The translations under genes were made by a program, and so were the position numbers. Source: Leptidea sinapis (taxonomy: Eukaryota > Arthropoda > Insecta > Lepidoptera > Pieridae). From it: a DNA stretch of 64,000 nt. Where the stretch lies: NCBI RefSeq assembly GCF_905404315.1, contig NC_066311.1, positions 2,480,001-2,544,000 of the forward strand. Direction: 5' to 3'. Below the pieces are notes generated by a model. It ran no database searches, had not been told where the DNA came from, and saw nothing but the letters and a program-made list of their open reading frames with translations. This document shows, one piece after another, positions 1 to 8,480 of this stretch; position 1 is the first letter of the stretch, and each line of letters starts with the position of its first letter.

Positions 1-1488
1 CTGAGTTGATTAAATTTAGTTATGTTACAACAGTTATCACTTAACAAATTAAAACTTGGATAACCAATGGGTACAGAAACATTTAACGAATTATACTTAG
101 GAATTAAAGTAGTACTTTTACAATATCCAATACAATTACTGGGTAGCGTGAGTATGCCGGTACCTAAAATGTCAAATTCGAAAATTTTTGAGTTTCGACA
201 ATCTATGGAAACTTTGTTCGATGCAGATTGTATGAATAACCATTTGTTGTTCTCTATGGATTTCCAAATATCTAAATGACCGTAAATAAATTGGTATTCA
301 CAATTTTTGGGTGTTTCACTTATCACTTTCGTCATAAATTCACTTTCACAAATGGGTTTCATTCCTGAGGAGTAAATGTTTGTTATATCACAAATATAGT
401 TTCCAGGGACAATATTCTTACAAATATCTAGATCATTTAAGGTACAATAATGTGTTTTGTCTTTTGTCATTGCTATGTATTTAGAGCTGGGTAATATGAG
501 ACTAAAAGTATTGGGCTTATCTAGATTATGTGGCGTTGGTAGAGCAACACTGTGAAATAAAACATATTCAGTGATAGAGACTAAAGGTATCTGTAATATA
601 AAAAATATCTTATTGTTAGTATAGTGATAAATTAGCCTAGATACATTTACAATAACATTAATAGAACTTAAATCTAATTTTCCAGGTAATTTCAGATCGT
701 TAGGCAAATATTGATGGTTATCGACGAGCTCTTTAAATAATTGTTGCGGGGTAATTACTGATGGATGCAGAATATTTCGGTCGCCAAATAGAACTGCATT
801 TGTTAAATCTTCCAGTTGGAATGATAAAGTTAAGATTGAGGTTTCTAAATTATTAAGAATTTGATACATGTTAAAATGTAACAACATTTGATTTGTTGCA
901 TTAGTGACGTTTGCTAGTTTTATTGAGAGTTTGTCGATAGCCTTATTTAAATTGATTTCATTGACCCTTATTTTGTTTACTGTATCATTATATGATGAGA
1001 TTGTTGATGTAGTTAATAAAATATTGTTTTTCATCAGTGAAGCCAATTTAATTTGATTTTCATGTAGAGAAGTAATGGCATCATTAAACCGGAGACCGTC
1101 GGTTTCATCTAAATTTCCGAATATTTGTTTTATTATTGTTCCTGCTCCACCTATCAAAGCTCGTTTTGATCTTTTCTCTAATAAATGTGAAATGGACGAA
1201 AATTCCTTATACATATCTGAATATCGCGCAACCAAAGGACTTATCATATTATGACAGCTTATTTCGACTTGAGCCAATCCAGTCTTTTTACATAAATCTT
1301 GAGCTATGGTCAGGGTTGAGTTTATGTTTTCAATATGTGAGTTGAAATGGGATAAGTCAAACGGCATTATGACGTTTAGTTGTCCGCTGTTGATTTTCAG
1401 GTAACCAAGATAGTCGAAATAAAGTCCGGGGCTTGAATCTATCTGTTGTATGTAATAGTCTTGTTGGTTTCGAGCCTGACATGGTATT
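1..1488 (-). CDS. env: Env-like fusion glycoprotein, spliced, 3'-partial
   Basis: A minus-strand frame stays open from a stop at 1536-1538 to the window edge, about 496 codons after a good splice acceptor at 1489-1491. No in-frame ATG lies between that stop and the acceptor, so the start codon is expected from a spliced leader, as in other errantiviruses. About 105 residues in there is a basic RSKR site (near 1160-1172) followed by a short hydrophobic Ala/Gly-rich stretch, the arrangement of a furin-cleaved F-type fusion protein (small F2, large F1) like baculovirus F. Several Asn glycosylation motifs and cysteines follow. The transmembrane anchor would lie outside the window. Role by family: entry glycoprotein of the retroelement; activity cannot be judged here. 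Confidence 0.7.
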
Positions 1489-1510
1489 CTGTAAATTATA
1501 ATATATATAT
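1489..1510 (-). other. Candidate 3' splice acceptor for env mRNA
   Basis: Read on the minus strand, an AT-rich tract ends in TTTACAG just before the env frame. It separates the pol stop (1717) from env, which lacks its own ATG. It fits a subgenomic spliced env mRNA; the donor (probably in the leader or early gag) was not identified. Confidence 0.5.
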
Positions 1511-1716
1511 ATATACTTAATGTAATGGGTGTATACTAGTAATTATTTTAAACATAAAACATTATTCTAATAAACCTAGAAGCTAACTTGTGTTTCTTAT
1601 TCCTAACGGTATGATTAGGTAAAGGTGAATATCGTATCTAATAAAAAGAAACAAAAACAAATTATAATAGTGAGTATAAGATTAATTTTAAATAATGCAA
1701 CTATGTAATCCTTACA

Positions 1717-4700
1717 CTACGGGTCAAGTTCGACATTTGCCGGTTTCACTTGATCTACATGGTGTGTAACATGACGCCGGTTGATGAGTAATGTGAGAGT
1801 GTTATTTCCGTTTACTTTAACTATTTTGTAAGGGCCCTTCCACACCGGGGAGAGTGCCCGTCTGAGTCTAAGGTGATTTTTCAAGTAGACGTATTGACCA
1901 CTTTTATATTGGACCGGACGAGTGTGAGAGTCGTAGTAGGTTTTAGATGACTCTTTTGAACTCCTTATAAATTCTAACGCTTTATCACGTGAGTGCTTGA
2001 GGCGATTTTGGAGCATGCGGACATAGTCTGGGTATGTAGCTCCTGGGGCGTCATTATAAATTGAGTTAGGGATGAATGGCTTACAGCCAAACATTAACTC
2101 AAATGGTGAATAATGCGTCGTGGAGTGTACGGATGTGTTGTACGCGAGCATGGCTGTATAAACGTATCGGGGCCAATTTGTCTGTTCGTTATTTATGTAT
2201 GATTTTAGGTATTCTTTTAAGGTCGAGTGACTTCGTTCAAGAGCACCTTGAGTCTGAGGGTGGTAAGGTGAAGACCATAAATTTTTTATTTTAAGGAACT
2301 CACATGTCTTTTTGAATAGGTCTGACGTGAAATTGGTACCCTGATCAGTGAGAATCATCTTGGGTATACCAAATATAGATATGAAGTGTAACAAGCATTC
2401 ACTTGTTTCTTCGGCTGTGGTACTCCGCATGGGATATGCAGAAGAGAACTTCGTGAGGTCATCTTGGACAGTGAGGATATACTTTAACCTTGCAGTTCCA
2501 GCCTCAGGCAGTGGACCTACGACATCGAGAGATATGCGTTGGAATGGAGCAGTTGAAGTGCTTGTGATCTGCATTGGGGCTCTATTTATTTTCCTTAAAG
2601 CTTTATTTTCCTGACATGATTTACATTGCTTGACATATGTTTCGATGTCACTACGCATACCTTTCCAATAGTACGTTTCTTTAATCCTATTGAGCATACG
2701 GACGGATCCCAAATGACCTGCCGCGGGGATGTCGTGGTTTTCATACATAATTTTCTTTATTTCGGATGGGGAAGGATATATAATATTATTATGATAGATA
2801 ACTATTTTTATGTTTGTTTCATGGAATAAATAACTCAACATATTATAGATTTTAATAAAAGAATGTTTTTCAAATGGGTTTTTCAAATCAGAAATGCTAA
2901 TTTCGGAGATATTTTCAATTACTAGTAATTCGTTTCTAATATGTTTAAATGTTTCATAGATTTCAGGATATGTAGCATTATCAAAGTGATGAACTCTGGT
3001 AAATAAGAGGTAATATATTTTGCTGCCGTTATTTATTTTTATAAAGTTGAATAGTTCCTTTTCACTGCTAATAATACTATCGGAATTTTCTGAGTTGCCT
3101 AGGATTTCTGGGATGTACGGGTTTGATTCATCCAAGTCAATTGAAGTGGGGATTAGGATTATTTTTGATGGGCTTTTCAACAAACTTTCATTGCGTTCTT
3201 CGATACAGGTGTCGAAGGTCTTATCCTTATTTGATATTGATTTTAGGAAAGTTGAGTAATCGTCAATTGGCACATCCGGGGATGTACTAGTGGATGGTAT
3301 AGGATCATGTACCTGGATTTCAGGTGTACCTTGTTCTATTAAACAGTCGGGTAGATCGTCTAAGTTTAATTGGGGTAAGTCAGCTGATTCTTGTTGAGGT
3401 AAGTCAGTTAAGTTTTGAAGAGGTAAGTCAAGTAGTTCGTGTTCAATTTCATCCCTTAAGGTGTCAGGAATATTGGAAGGTGGATTTAATAAATCTTCCT
3501 CAGGATTAAATGAGGGTGGAGAGATGAGTAGGTCCATTAAATCTCTATCGAGATTTTGTGATCTTTGTTCGGCGTTCGGGTAAGTTGTTGTGGGGTTTGT
3601 CGATTGAATTGGATTCACAGGAAAACGAGAGAGAGCGTCTGCATTGGAATTGGTTCTGCCTTTTTTATACTGAATATCGTACTCGAATTCTTCGAGTTTT
3701 AGTCGCCAACGGATGAGTCTAGATCCCGGATCTTTACAATTAAATAGCCATTGTAGTGGTTTATGGTCGGTTAAAATTTTGAAACGATGACCATACAGAT
3801 ACGGTCTAAAGACTTTTGTGCCAAAAATTATGGCTAGACACTCCTTCTCGGTGACACTATAATTACACTCTGCTTTATTAAGTGTACGAGATGCATAGGC
3901 AATTGGACGGTCCTGTCCTACGTTACCTTGGGATAGGATAGCAGAGATAGCAAAGTTTGAGGCGTCGCAAGTTAAAAGAAATGGCTCTGTGAAATCCGGG
4001 TAAGCTAGTATCGGTGCAGTAATCAATTTGTTTTTGAGTGACTCAAAAGCCAATTGCTGTTCATTATTCCAGCTGAAAGAAGTGTCCTTTTTTAGGAGAG
4101 AAGTTAGTGGTTTGGCCAATTTAGCGAAATCGGGAATGAACCTTCGGTAATACGATACTAACCCAAGAAAGGATTTTATATCCTTGGGGGATTTTGGAGT
4201 TGGGAATTCGGAGACTGATCTAGTCTTTTCGGGATTCGGTTTAACGCCTTCTTCACTAATGATGTGCCCCAAATAGGCAACTTCTTTACGGAGAAACTCA
4301 CATTTTTCAGGTTGTAATTTTAAATTGAAATTTCGGAGTCTATCAAAAACAGATGTAAGGTTTTTTATATGTGAAGCTAGATCATAAGAGTAGATAACTA
4401 TATCATCCAGGTATACGAAGCATCTAGTACCTTGGAGACCAGAGAGACAATTATTCATCAATTTTTGGAAAGTTGAAGGCGCATTTTTAAGGCCGAATGG
4501 CATCCTAGTAAATTGAAAATGGCCCTGAGGCACTGAAAAGGCTGTTTTGGGTGCGTCATCTGGGGAAATGAGGATCTGATGAAAGCCCGAAGCCAAGTCG
4601 AGAGTAGTAAAGTACTTACTTTTCCCTAACTGGTCCAGGATTTCTGAAATTTGGGGAATTGGATATGTTTCCCCAATTGTAATGTCGTTTAGTTTCCTAT

Positions 4701-6405
4701 AATCAATTACAATTCTCCATTTGCGTTGCCCCTGGGAATCGGCCTTTTTAGGTACGATCCAGATCGGTGAGCTCCAGGGTGATGATGATGGTTTTATAAT
4801 ATTTTGGTTAAGCATTTTATCAATTTGGGTTTCGACTTCCTTCTTATGACATTCAGGGAACCTATATGATTTTGTGTGAACTGGAACATCGGAGCTCGTT
4901 TTGATTCGATGATTAAGTGCAGTAGTATAAGTGAGCTGATCATTGGGTAGATGGAATATGTCGGAGTACTGTGAGCAGAGTTCAATTAGAGCTTGGGATT
5001 CCTCATGATTTAAATGACCAGTCCTTAAAGAGTTTATTACTTCTGTAGTTCGGTCAACGAGCTCGGTGAAGGTACTGTTAATTTGCAAGGCTGAGGGATA
5101 TAGGGGTTCAAGATTAAGTTTCAAGTTTGGATTAATGGTTATAGGGGATTCCGATATGTTTGCGACCGTTACGTTAACACGTTTGTTATCTTTGACTCTT
5201 ACTATGCAGTTGGATAGAAGTAGGTTATGGGAAAGATGTTGATCCAGGATTAGGCCTTCTTTAAGGTCAGTGTTTTGAATTGAACACTCGATCACAGTCT
5301 CTGTACGAGGTGGAATTACATAGTATGGATCATAAAAATGAAGTGGTATTTTAAAATTACCTATTTTCAAAATGTCTGTGTCATAGTCGATGTTACAGCT
5401 GAATGATGTAAGGAGGTCGGTACCTATAATGCCATCATATGGTAAATTTATATTCGATATGACATGAAACCTATGACAAATCGTTTTCTTTTCGGCCAGC
5501 TGTAATTTTAGACCAAAATGGCCAAGTGTTGGTGTAGTTTCCTCACCTGGATCAATTCCTTTAATATTAATCGATTCCCGTTTTAGATGTTGTTTATATA
5601 ATATACTGGACTGTTTTATTAGTGATATAGCTGATCCTGAGTCAACTAAGAGCGTAAGGGGAACATGTGAAACTTGCGTGTTTAAAAGAACGTGTGGTAA
5701 CAACCTTTTAGTTGTGTCTATATTTACTTCGTAAATATTTTGATTGTGAGTGTTTCCTTGATTTGGGCTAGACATGAAATTGGAGACATCGTCGGTTTGG
5801 GGCTGGCTACCCTGTTGGTTGATGTTGGTTTTAGGGTGAATAGTACTGTCAATTTGGGGCTGGTTACCCTGTCGGTTAGTACATGGTAAGATAGTAGTAA
5901 CACTGTCAGTTTGGGGCTGGTTACCCTGTCGGTTAGTGTTGGATTTAAGGTGAGTAGTACTGTCAGTTTGGGGCTGGCTACCCTGTCGGTTAGTACATGG
6001 TAAGATGGTAGTAACACTATCAGTTTGGGGCTGGTTACCCTGTCGGTTAGTGTTGGATTTAAGGTGAGTAGTACTGTCAGTTTGGGGCTGGCTACCCTGT
6101 CGGTTAGTACATGGTAAGATGGTAGTAACACTGTCAGTTTGGGGCTGGTTACCCTGTCGGTTAGTGTTGGATTTAAGGTGAGTAGTACTGTCAGTTTGGG
6201 GCTGGCTACCCTGTCGGTTAGTACATGGTAAGATGGTAGTAACACTGTCAGTTTGGGGCTGGTTACCCTGTCGGTTAGTGTTGGATTTAAGGTGAATAGT
6301 ACTGTCGGTTTGGGGCTGGCTACCCTGTCGGTTAGTACGTGGTAGGAATTTGTGAATTTTGAGTGTTGTGTCGATTTTGGAAGATCTCCGGCCCGGACGG
6401 CACAA
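1717..6405 (-). CDS. pol: Pol polyprotein (protease, RT, RNase H, integrase), made by -1 frameshift
   Basis: The frame starts without ATG (6405 is a TTG) and is continuous with the -1 frame at the gag end, so Pol is probably a Gag-Pol fusion. In order, numbering from 6405: ten 19-residue repeats (24-213); aspartic protease DSG at 255-257; reverse transcriptase with YLDD at 665-668; RNase H (around 790-900, including TCDAS and TDHKPL); an acidic linker of about 290 residues (930-1220) with repeated DLP motifs; integrase HHCC zinc finger (about 1223-1265); integrase triad D1294, D1354, E1390 (D-D35-E); and a C-terminal domain ending at TAG 1717. All catalytic residues are present and there is no internal stop. 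The repeat block and the long acidic linker are unusual for the family. Confidence 0.93.
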   Translation of the reverse strand: MCRPGRRSSKIDTTLKIHKFLPRTNRQGSQPQTDSTIHLKSNTNRQGNQPQTDSVTTILPCTNRQGSQPQTDSTTHLKSNTNRQGNQPQTDSVTTILPCTNRQGSQPQTDSTTHLKSNTNRQGNQPQTDSVTTILPCTNRQGSQPQTDSTTHLKSNTNRQGNQPQTDSVTTILPCTNRQGNQPQIDSTIHPKTNINQQGSQPQTDDVSNFMSSPNQGNTHNQNIYEVNIDTTKRLLPHVLLNTQVSHVPLTLLVDSGSAISLIKQSSILYKQHLKRESINIKGIDPGEETTPTLGHFGLKLQLAEKKTICHRFHVISNINLPYDGIIGTDLLTSFSCNIDYDTDILKIGNFKIPLHFYDPYYVIPPRTETVIECSIQNTDLKEGLILDQHLSHNLLLSNCIVRVKDNKRVNVTVANISESPITINPNLKLNLEPLYPSALQINSTFTELVDRTTEVINSLRTGHLNHEESQALIELCSQYSDIFHLPNDQLTYTTALNHRIKTSSDVPVHTKSYRFPECHKKEVETQIDKMLNQNIIKPSSSPWSSPIWIVPKKADSQGQRKWRIVIDYRKLNDITIGETYPIPQISEILDQLGKSKYFTTLDLASGFHQILISPDDAPKTAFSVPQGHFQFTRMPFGLKNAPSTFQKLMNNCLSGLQGTRCFVYLDDIVIYSYDLASHIKNLTSVFDRLRNFNLKLQPEKCEFLRKEVAYLGHIISEEGVKPNPEKTRSVSEFPTPKSPKDIKSFLGLVSYYRRFIPDFAKLAKPLTSLLKKDTSFSWNNEQQLAFESLKNKLITAPILAYPDFTEPFLLTCDASNFAISAILSQGNVGQDRPIAYASRTLNKAECNYSVTEKECLAIIFGTKVFRPYLYGHRFKILTDHKPLQWLFNCKDPGSRLIRWRLKLEEFEYDIQYKKGRTNSNADALSRFPVNPIQSTNPTTTYPNAEQRSQNLDRDLMDLLISPPSFNPEEDLLNPPSNIPDTLRDEIEHELLDLPLQNLTDLPQQESADLPQLNLDDLPDCLIEQGTPEIQVHDPIPSTSTSPDVPIDDYSTFLKSISNKDKTFDTCIEERNESLLKSPSKIILIPTSIDLDESNPYIPEILGNSENSDSIISSEKELFNFIKINNGSKIYYLLFTRVHHFDNATYPEIYETFKHIRNELLVIENISEISISDLKNPFEKHSFIKIYNMLSYLFHETNIKIVIYHNNIIYPSPSEIKKIMYENHDIPAAGHLGSVRMLNRIKETYYWKGMRSDIETYVKQCKSCQENKALRKINRAPMQITSTSTAPFQRISLDVVGPLPEAGTARLKYILTVQDDLTKFSSAYPMRSTTAEETSECLLHFISIFGIPKMILTDQGTNFTSDLFKKTCEFLKIKNLWSSPYHPQTQGALERSHSTLKEYLKSYINNEQTNWPRYVYTAMLAYNTSVHSTTHYSPFELMFGCKPFIPNSIYNDAPGATYPDYVRMLQNRLKHSRDKALEFIRSSKESSKTYYDSHTRPVQYKSGQYVYLKNHLRLRRALSPVWKGPYKIVKVNGNNTLTLLINRRHVTHHVDQVKPANVELDP
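5764..6336 (-). repeat. 57-bp tandem repeat in pol, two alternating variants
   Basis: Ten coding units of 19 residues alternate between variant 1 (NRQGSQPQTDS then HLKSN) and variant 2 (NRQGNQPQTDS then TILPC), giving a 114-bp higher-order period. The central units are almost identical and the outer ones more diverged, which suggests recent expansion by unequal exchange or RT slippage. The block lies between the frameshift site and the protease, where it would form a polar, disordered spacer in Gag-Pol. Confidence 0.9.
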
Positions 6406-6429
6406 GCGCGGGCCAGGCCTTAGTTTAAA
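6388..6429 (-). promoter_or_regulatory. -1 ribosomal frameshift signal at the gag/pol junction
   Basis: On the minus strand gag ends GAT TTA AAC TAA. The heptamer T TTA AAC (6429-6423) is a canonical -1 slippery site in the gag frame. Slippage gives TTT AAA CTA AGG and enters pol without a stop. Six nt downstream an 8-bp GC-rich stem (6416-6409 with 6395-6388, one G-U) closes a 13-nt loop. Slippery site, spacer and stem all match the classic design. Confidence 0.85.
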
Positions 6430-7463
6430 TCCTGACCTTGACCGGGTTGAGCATCATCAACCTCGTCTTGGCCATAGGCTTCACTAGATGTGTTTTGAAG
6501 GAAATTGACACGTGAGGGTGGTCTGAGAGGCCCTTGTTTCTGAAAGGTATTTTGTTGGTTACGGAAACGATTGTTATAGTCGCGTTTCCGACACACTGAT
6601 ATATCGTGACCCGGTATTTTACAGTATCGGCAAATGATACTTGATGATGGGATTGTTGATCCCCGAAAATTAGAAGTTGAAGGCTGTGAATTGGTGTTTG
6701 GATTTGGTGACCTTTGTGGTTGCCGATACTGATTCAAAGGTTTTGGTTTGTGCTCATTATTAGGATTTCTCTTGAAAATACTTTGTTGAATTCTCTCTTC
6801 AGATATCGCGAGGTTTATGGCCTCGTTAAGATTCTTAGGCGACCTGCATCTCACAATGTTCGAGACCCGTGGTTGAAGGCCCATAAGGAAATGGTGGAGG
6901 GCAAGATCCTCCATAGCGGCTGTACGACCAGGTAACTCTTTAGCTTTAGTGTTAGACAAGGAAATTTCGGTTAATAATTGTGAGAGGCAAGTTTCCACTC
7001 GAAGCGAATACTGGCTAACGTTTTCCTGTGGGTTCTGCCTACTTTCTTGTAAGTCTGTAAGAAGATGTGAATAATGTTTGCGTTCACAAAACTGGGTTTT
7101 AAGAAATTCTCTGAGTTGATCCCAGGATGTGAATTCCTTTATAGAGCAAGCAATTTCTGCCTTTCCATGCAACTGGCTAAGAATATATTTAAAAAGAACT
7201 GGTCTTTGTGAGTCGGAAGCTAGCTCATATGCGTTATTAGAATTAATTATAAATGAATTGACTGATTCCCGGCTGCCGTCGTAAGGTTTAATAAATTTAA
7301 ATAGGGTATTTAGGTCTAATTCAGCCATGACTGTTGCTGCGAGAGTGGCTCTAGTGATTCTTGGCGAATGTATTGGTGATTTAGTTAGATCGGTGGAGGC
7401 CTCGTCCACTTCGGGGATGTTAATATTTAATTTAGTATCTTCAACCTTGGAGACTTTGGGCAT
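6420..7463 (-). CDS. gag: Gag (capsid/nucleocapsid) of the errantivirus
   Basis: 347 codons from ATG at 7463 to TAA at 6420-6422. The middle is a retrotransposon-type capsid region (an FLMGL motif and a charged segment typical of gypsy Gag). One CCHC zinc knuckle lies at residues 278-291 (C-x2-C-x4-H-x4-C), expected to bind the RNA genome. The C-terminal tail is Gln/Asn-rich and runs straight into the slippery heptamer. Gag should assemble intracellular particles and package the RNA. The frame is intact. Confidence 0.9.
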   Translation of the reverse strand: MPKVSKVEDTKLNINIPEVDEASTDLTKSPIHSPRITRATLAATVMAELDLNTLFKFIKPYDGSRESVNSFIINSNNAYELASDSQRPVLFKYILSQLHGKAEIACSIKEFTSWDQLREFLKTQFCERKHYSHLLTDLQESRQNPQENVSQYSLRVETCLSQLLTEISLSNTKAKELPGRTAAMEDLALHHFLMGLQPRVSNIVRCRSPKNLNEAINLAISEERIQQSIFKRNPNNEHKPKPLNQYRQPQRSPNPNTNSQPSTSNFRGSTIPSSSIICRYCKIPGHDISVCRKRDYNNRFRNQQNTFQKQGPLRPPSRVNFLQNTSSEAYGQDEVDDAQPGQGQDLN

Positions 7464-7745
7464 ATTACGTCACGCGACACGTCGCAGGTGTAATGATGCT
7501 TGACATAAAATATATAAGATCTTGTAAAATAGTTAACAAACTAATTGATTATAATAATTTTAACAAATAGTCTGGAGGGACCCTAATAAACAGCTCTAGA
7601 CAAAACAATGACAAAAGACTTACGATAAGGCGGCTAATACGGCGAATGCCTCGAGCATTGATGCGATAAGACGTGATTCCCGAAATGCTGACTCTTCAGT
7701 CCTTCACGACGATTGTGTTGCAAGTTGCACGATGAACGACACTGC

Positions 7746-8022
7746 ACGATCACAGGTTCACGATTTTGTGGATAGAGACTTTTTGATTTATTGGATTGTA
7801 TATGATTTAAGATTACTGGAGATTTTGATTACACAATGAATAACACTTTTCACAATCACAGGTTCGCGGTTTTATGAATAGCGATTTTTGATTTATTGGG
7901 TTTAAGATCACTGGGGATTTTTTGATTACACGATGAATAACACTTTTCACGATCACAGATTCACACTTTTATGAGTAATGATTTTTATTGGTTTATGAAT
8001 AGTTTAAGGTCACTGGGGATTT
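7746..8022 (-). repeat. Three ~100-bp imperfect tandem repeats in the leader
   Basis: The anchor ATCACAG with TTC nearby recurs near 7749, 7855 and 7951, each followed by similar T-rich sequence and by an ACTGG-GATTT block. This is the position where the Drosophila gypsy element carries its insulator repeats. No Su(Hw)-like core was seen. Confidence 0.75.
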
Positions 8023-8026
8023 CCGT

Positions 8027-8044
8027 ATCCCACCGCTGCCACCA
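8027..8044 (-). other. Primer binding site, tRNA-Leu
   Basis: Minus-strand TGGTGGCAGCGGTGGGAT starts 4 nt inside the LTR end. It is the exact complement of the 3' end I recall for animal tRNA-Leu (ATCCCACCGCTGCCACCA). It would prime minus-strand DNA synthesis. Confidence 0.75.
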
Positions 8045-8048
8045 AAAA

Positions 8049-8312
8049 TGTTATGGGTCTCTTTTGAGTTCGCTTTTTTAAAAAAAAAACATTTATTTAA
8101 CACAAAGAAATATAATATATTATAAGGAATATGAAGACTTGATTATACAATAATAATTTTAGAGACCCTTGGGCAGAACCGTAACTTATGAGAAGCGGGC
8201 ACGAACTAGCTGCCCGCGCGCAGCTAGGGCTTATATTACTGATCCAATAATGCTGGTTGAGATGGAATAGCAATTAAGTCAGCATTAATACCTACATAAC
8301 TGGGGTATAACA
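8049..8312 (-). repeat. Errantivirus 5' LTR (264 bp)
   Basis: The segment is bounded by perfect 6-bp inverted termini TGTTAT and ATAACA. On the minus strand it contains a TATA-like AATATAA (about 8229-8240) and AATAAA (about 8091-8097), consistent with U3-R-U5. A perfect 8-bp hairpin (8206-8213 with 8220-8227) lies in U3. The right border abuts LINE ORF1 sequence. Confidence 0.85.
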
Positions 8313-8480
8313 GAACTGTCAGAGCTGTTCGACATAGATGAAATCACAGCCCTGGCCAGCAGGCTCGAGGCTGTCCGGGACGACCCGCCGTCGCTCCTGC
8401 AAGTTATGGCAGACAACGGCAAAATATTCCGTGCCCTCACCGATATAGGGCGAAAGTATAAAAACATTCGCGATGCCTAA
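8313..8480 (+). pseudogene. 3' end of jockey-type LINE ORF1, cut by the provirus
   Basis: An open frame enters directly from the LTR border and ends GAT GCC TAA at 8478-8480. It encodes the last ~55 residues of a charged helical protein. Its stop overlaps the ATG of ORF2 by 8 bp (ATGCCTAA, 8473-8480), a stop/start overlap expected for ORF2 translation by reinitiation. The rest of ORF1 should lie left of the provirus. Confidence 0.7.

Larger units (their letters stand above)
7464..8048 (-). other. Errantivirus 5' untranslated leader
   Basis: 585 bp between the primer site and gag ATG. The part next to the LTR holds three imperfect copies of a roughly 100-bp unit (7746-8022); the part next to gag is unique. 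Packaging signal, splice donor or regulatory elements are expected here by analogy, but none was identified. Confidence 0.7.
1..8312 (-). mobile_element. Errantivirus-type gypsy LTR retroelement (3' end off window)
   Basis: On the minus strand the order is LTR (8312-8049), tRNA primer site, repeated leader, gag, pol, then an env-like frame reaching base 1. This is the layout of insect errantiviruses. Gag, pol and the visible part of env have no internal stop, so the copy looks young. The 3' LTR and the end of env lie beyond the left edge, so LTR divergence and target duplication cannot be measured. On the right the LTR abuts the 3' part of a jockey-type ORF1 at 8313, so the provirus inserted into that LINE. 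What is seen: ORFs, LTR end and primer site. What is inferred: recent insertion and possible activity. Confidence 0.9.

Noticed and set aside
2076..3509. Several 60-88 codon plus-strand ORFs across pol
   Set aside because: They lie antisense to the intact pol frame and have no features of their own.
5724..6245. A 173-codon minus-strand ORF in the repeat array
   Set aside because: It is the alternate-frame reading of the 57-bp tandem repeat inside pol; the repeat length is a multiple of three, so every frame stays open.
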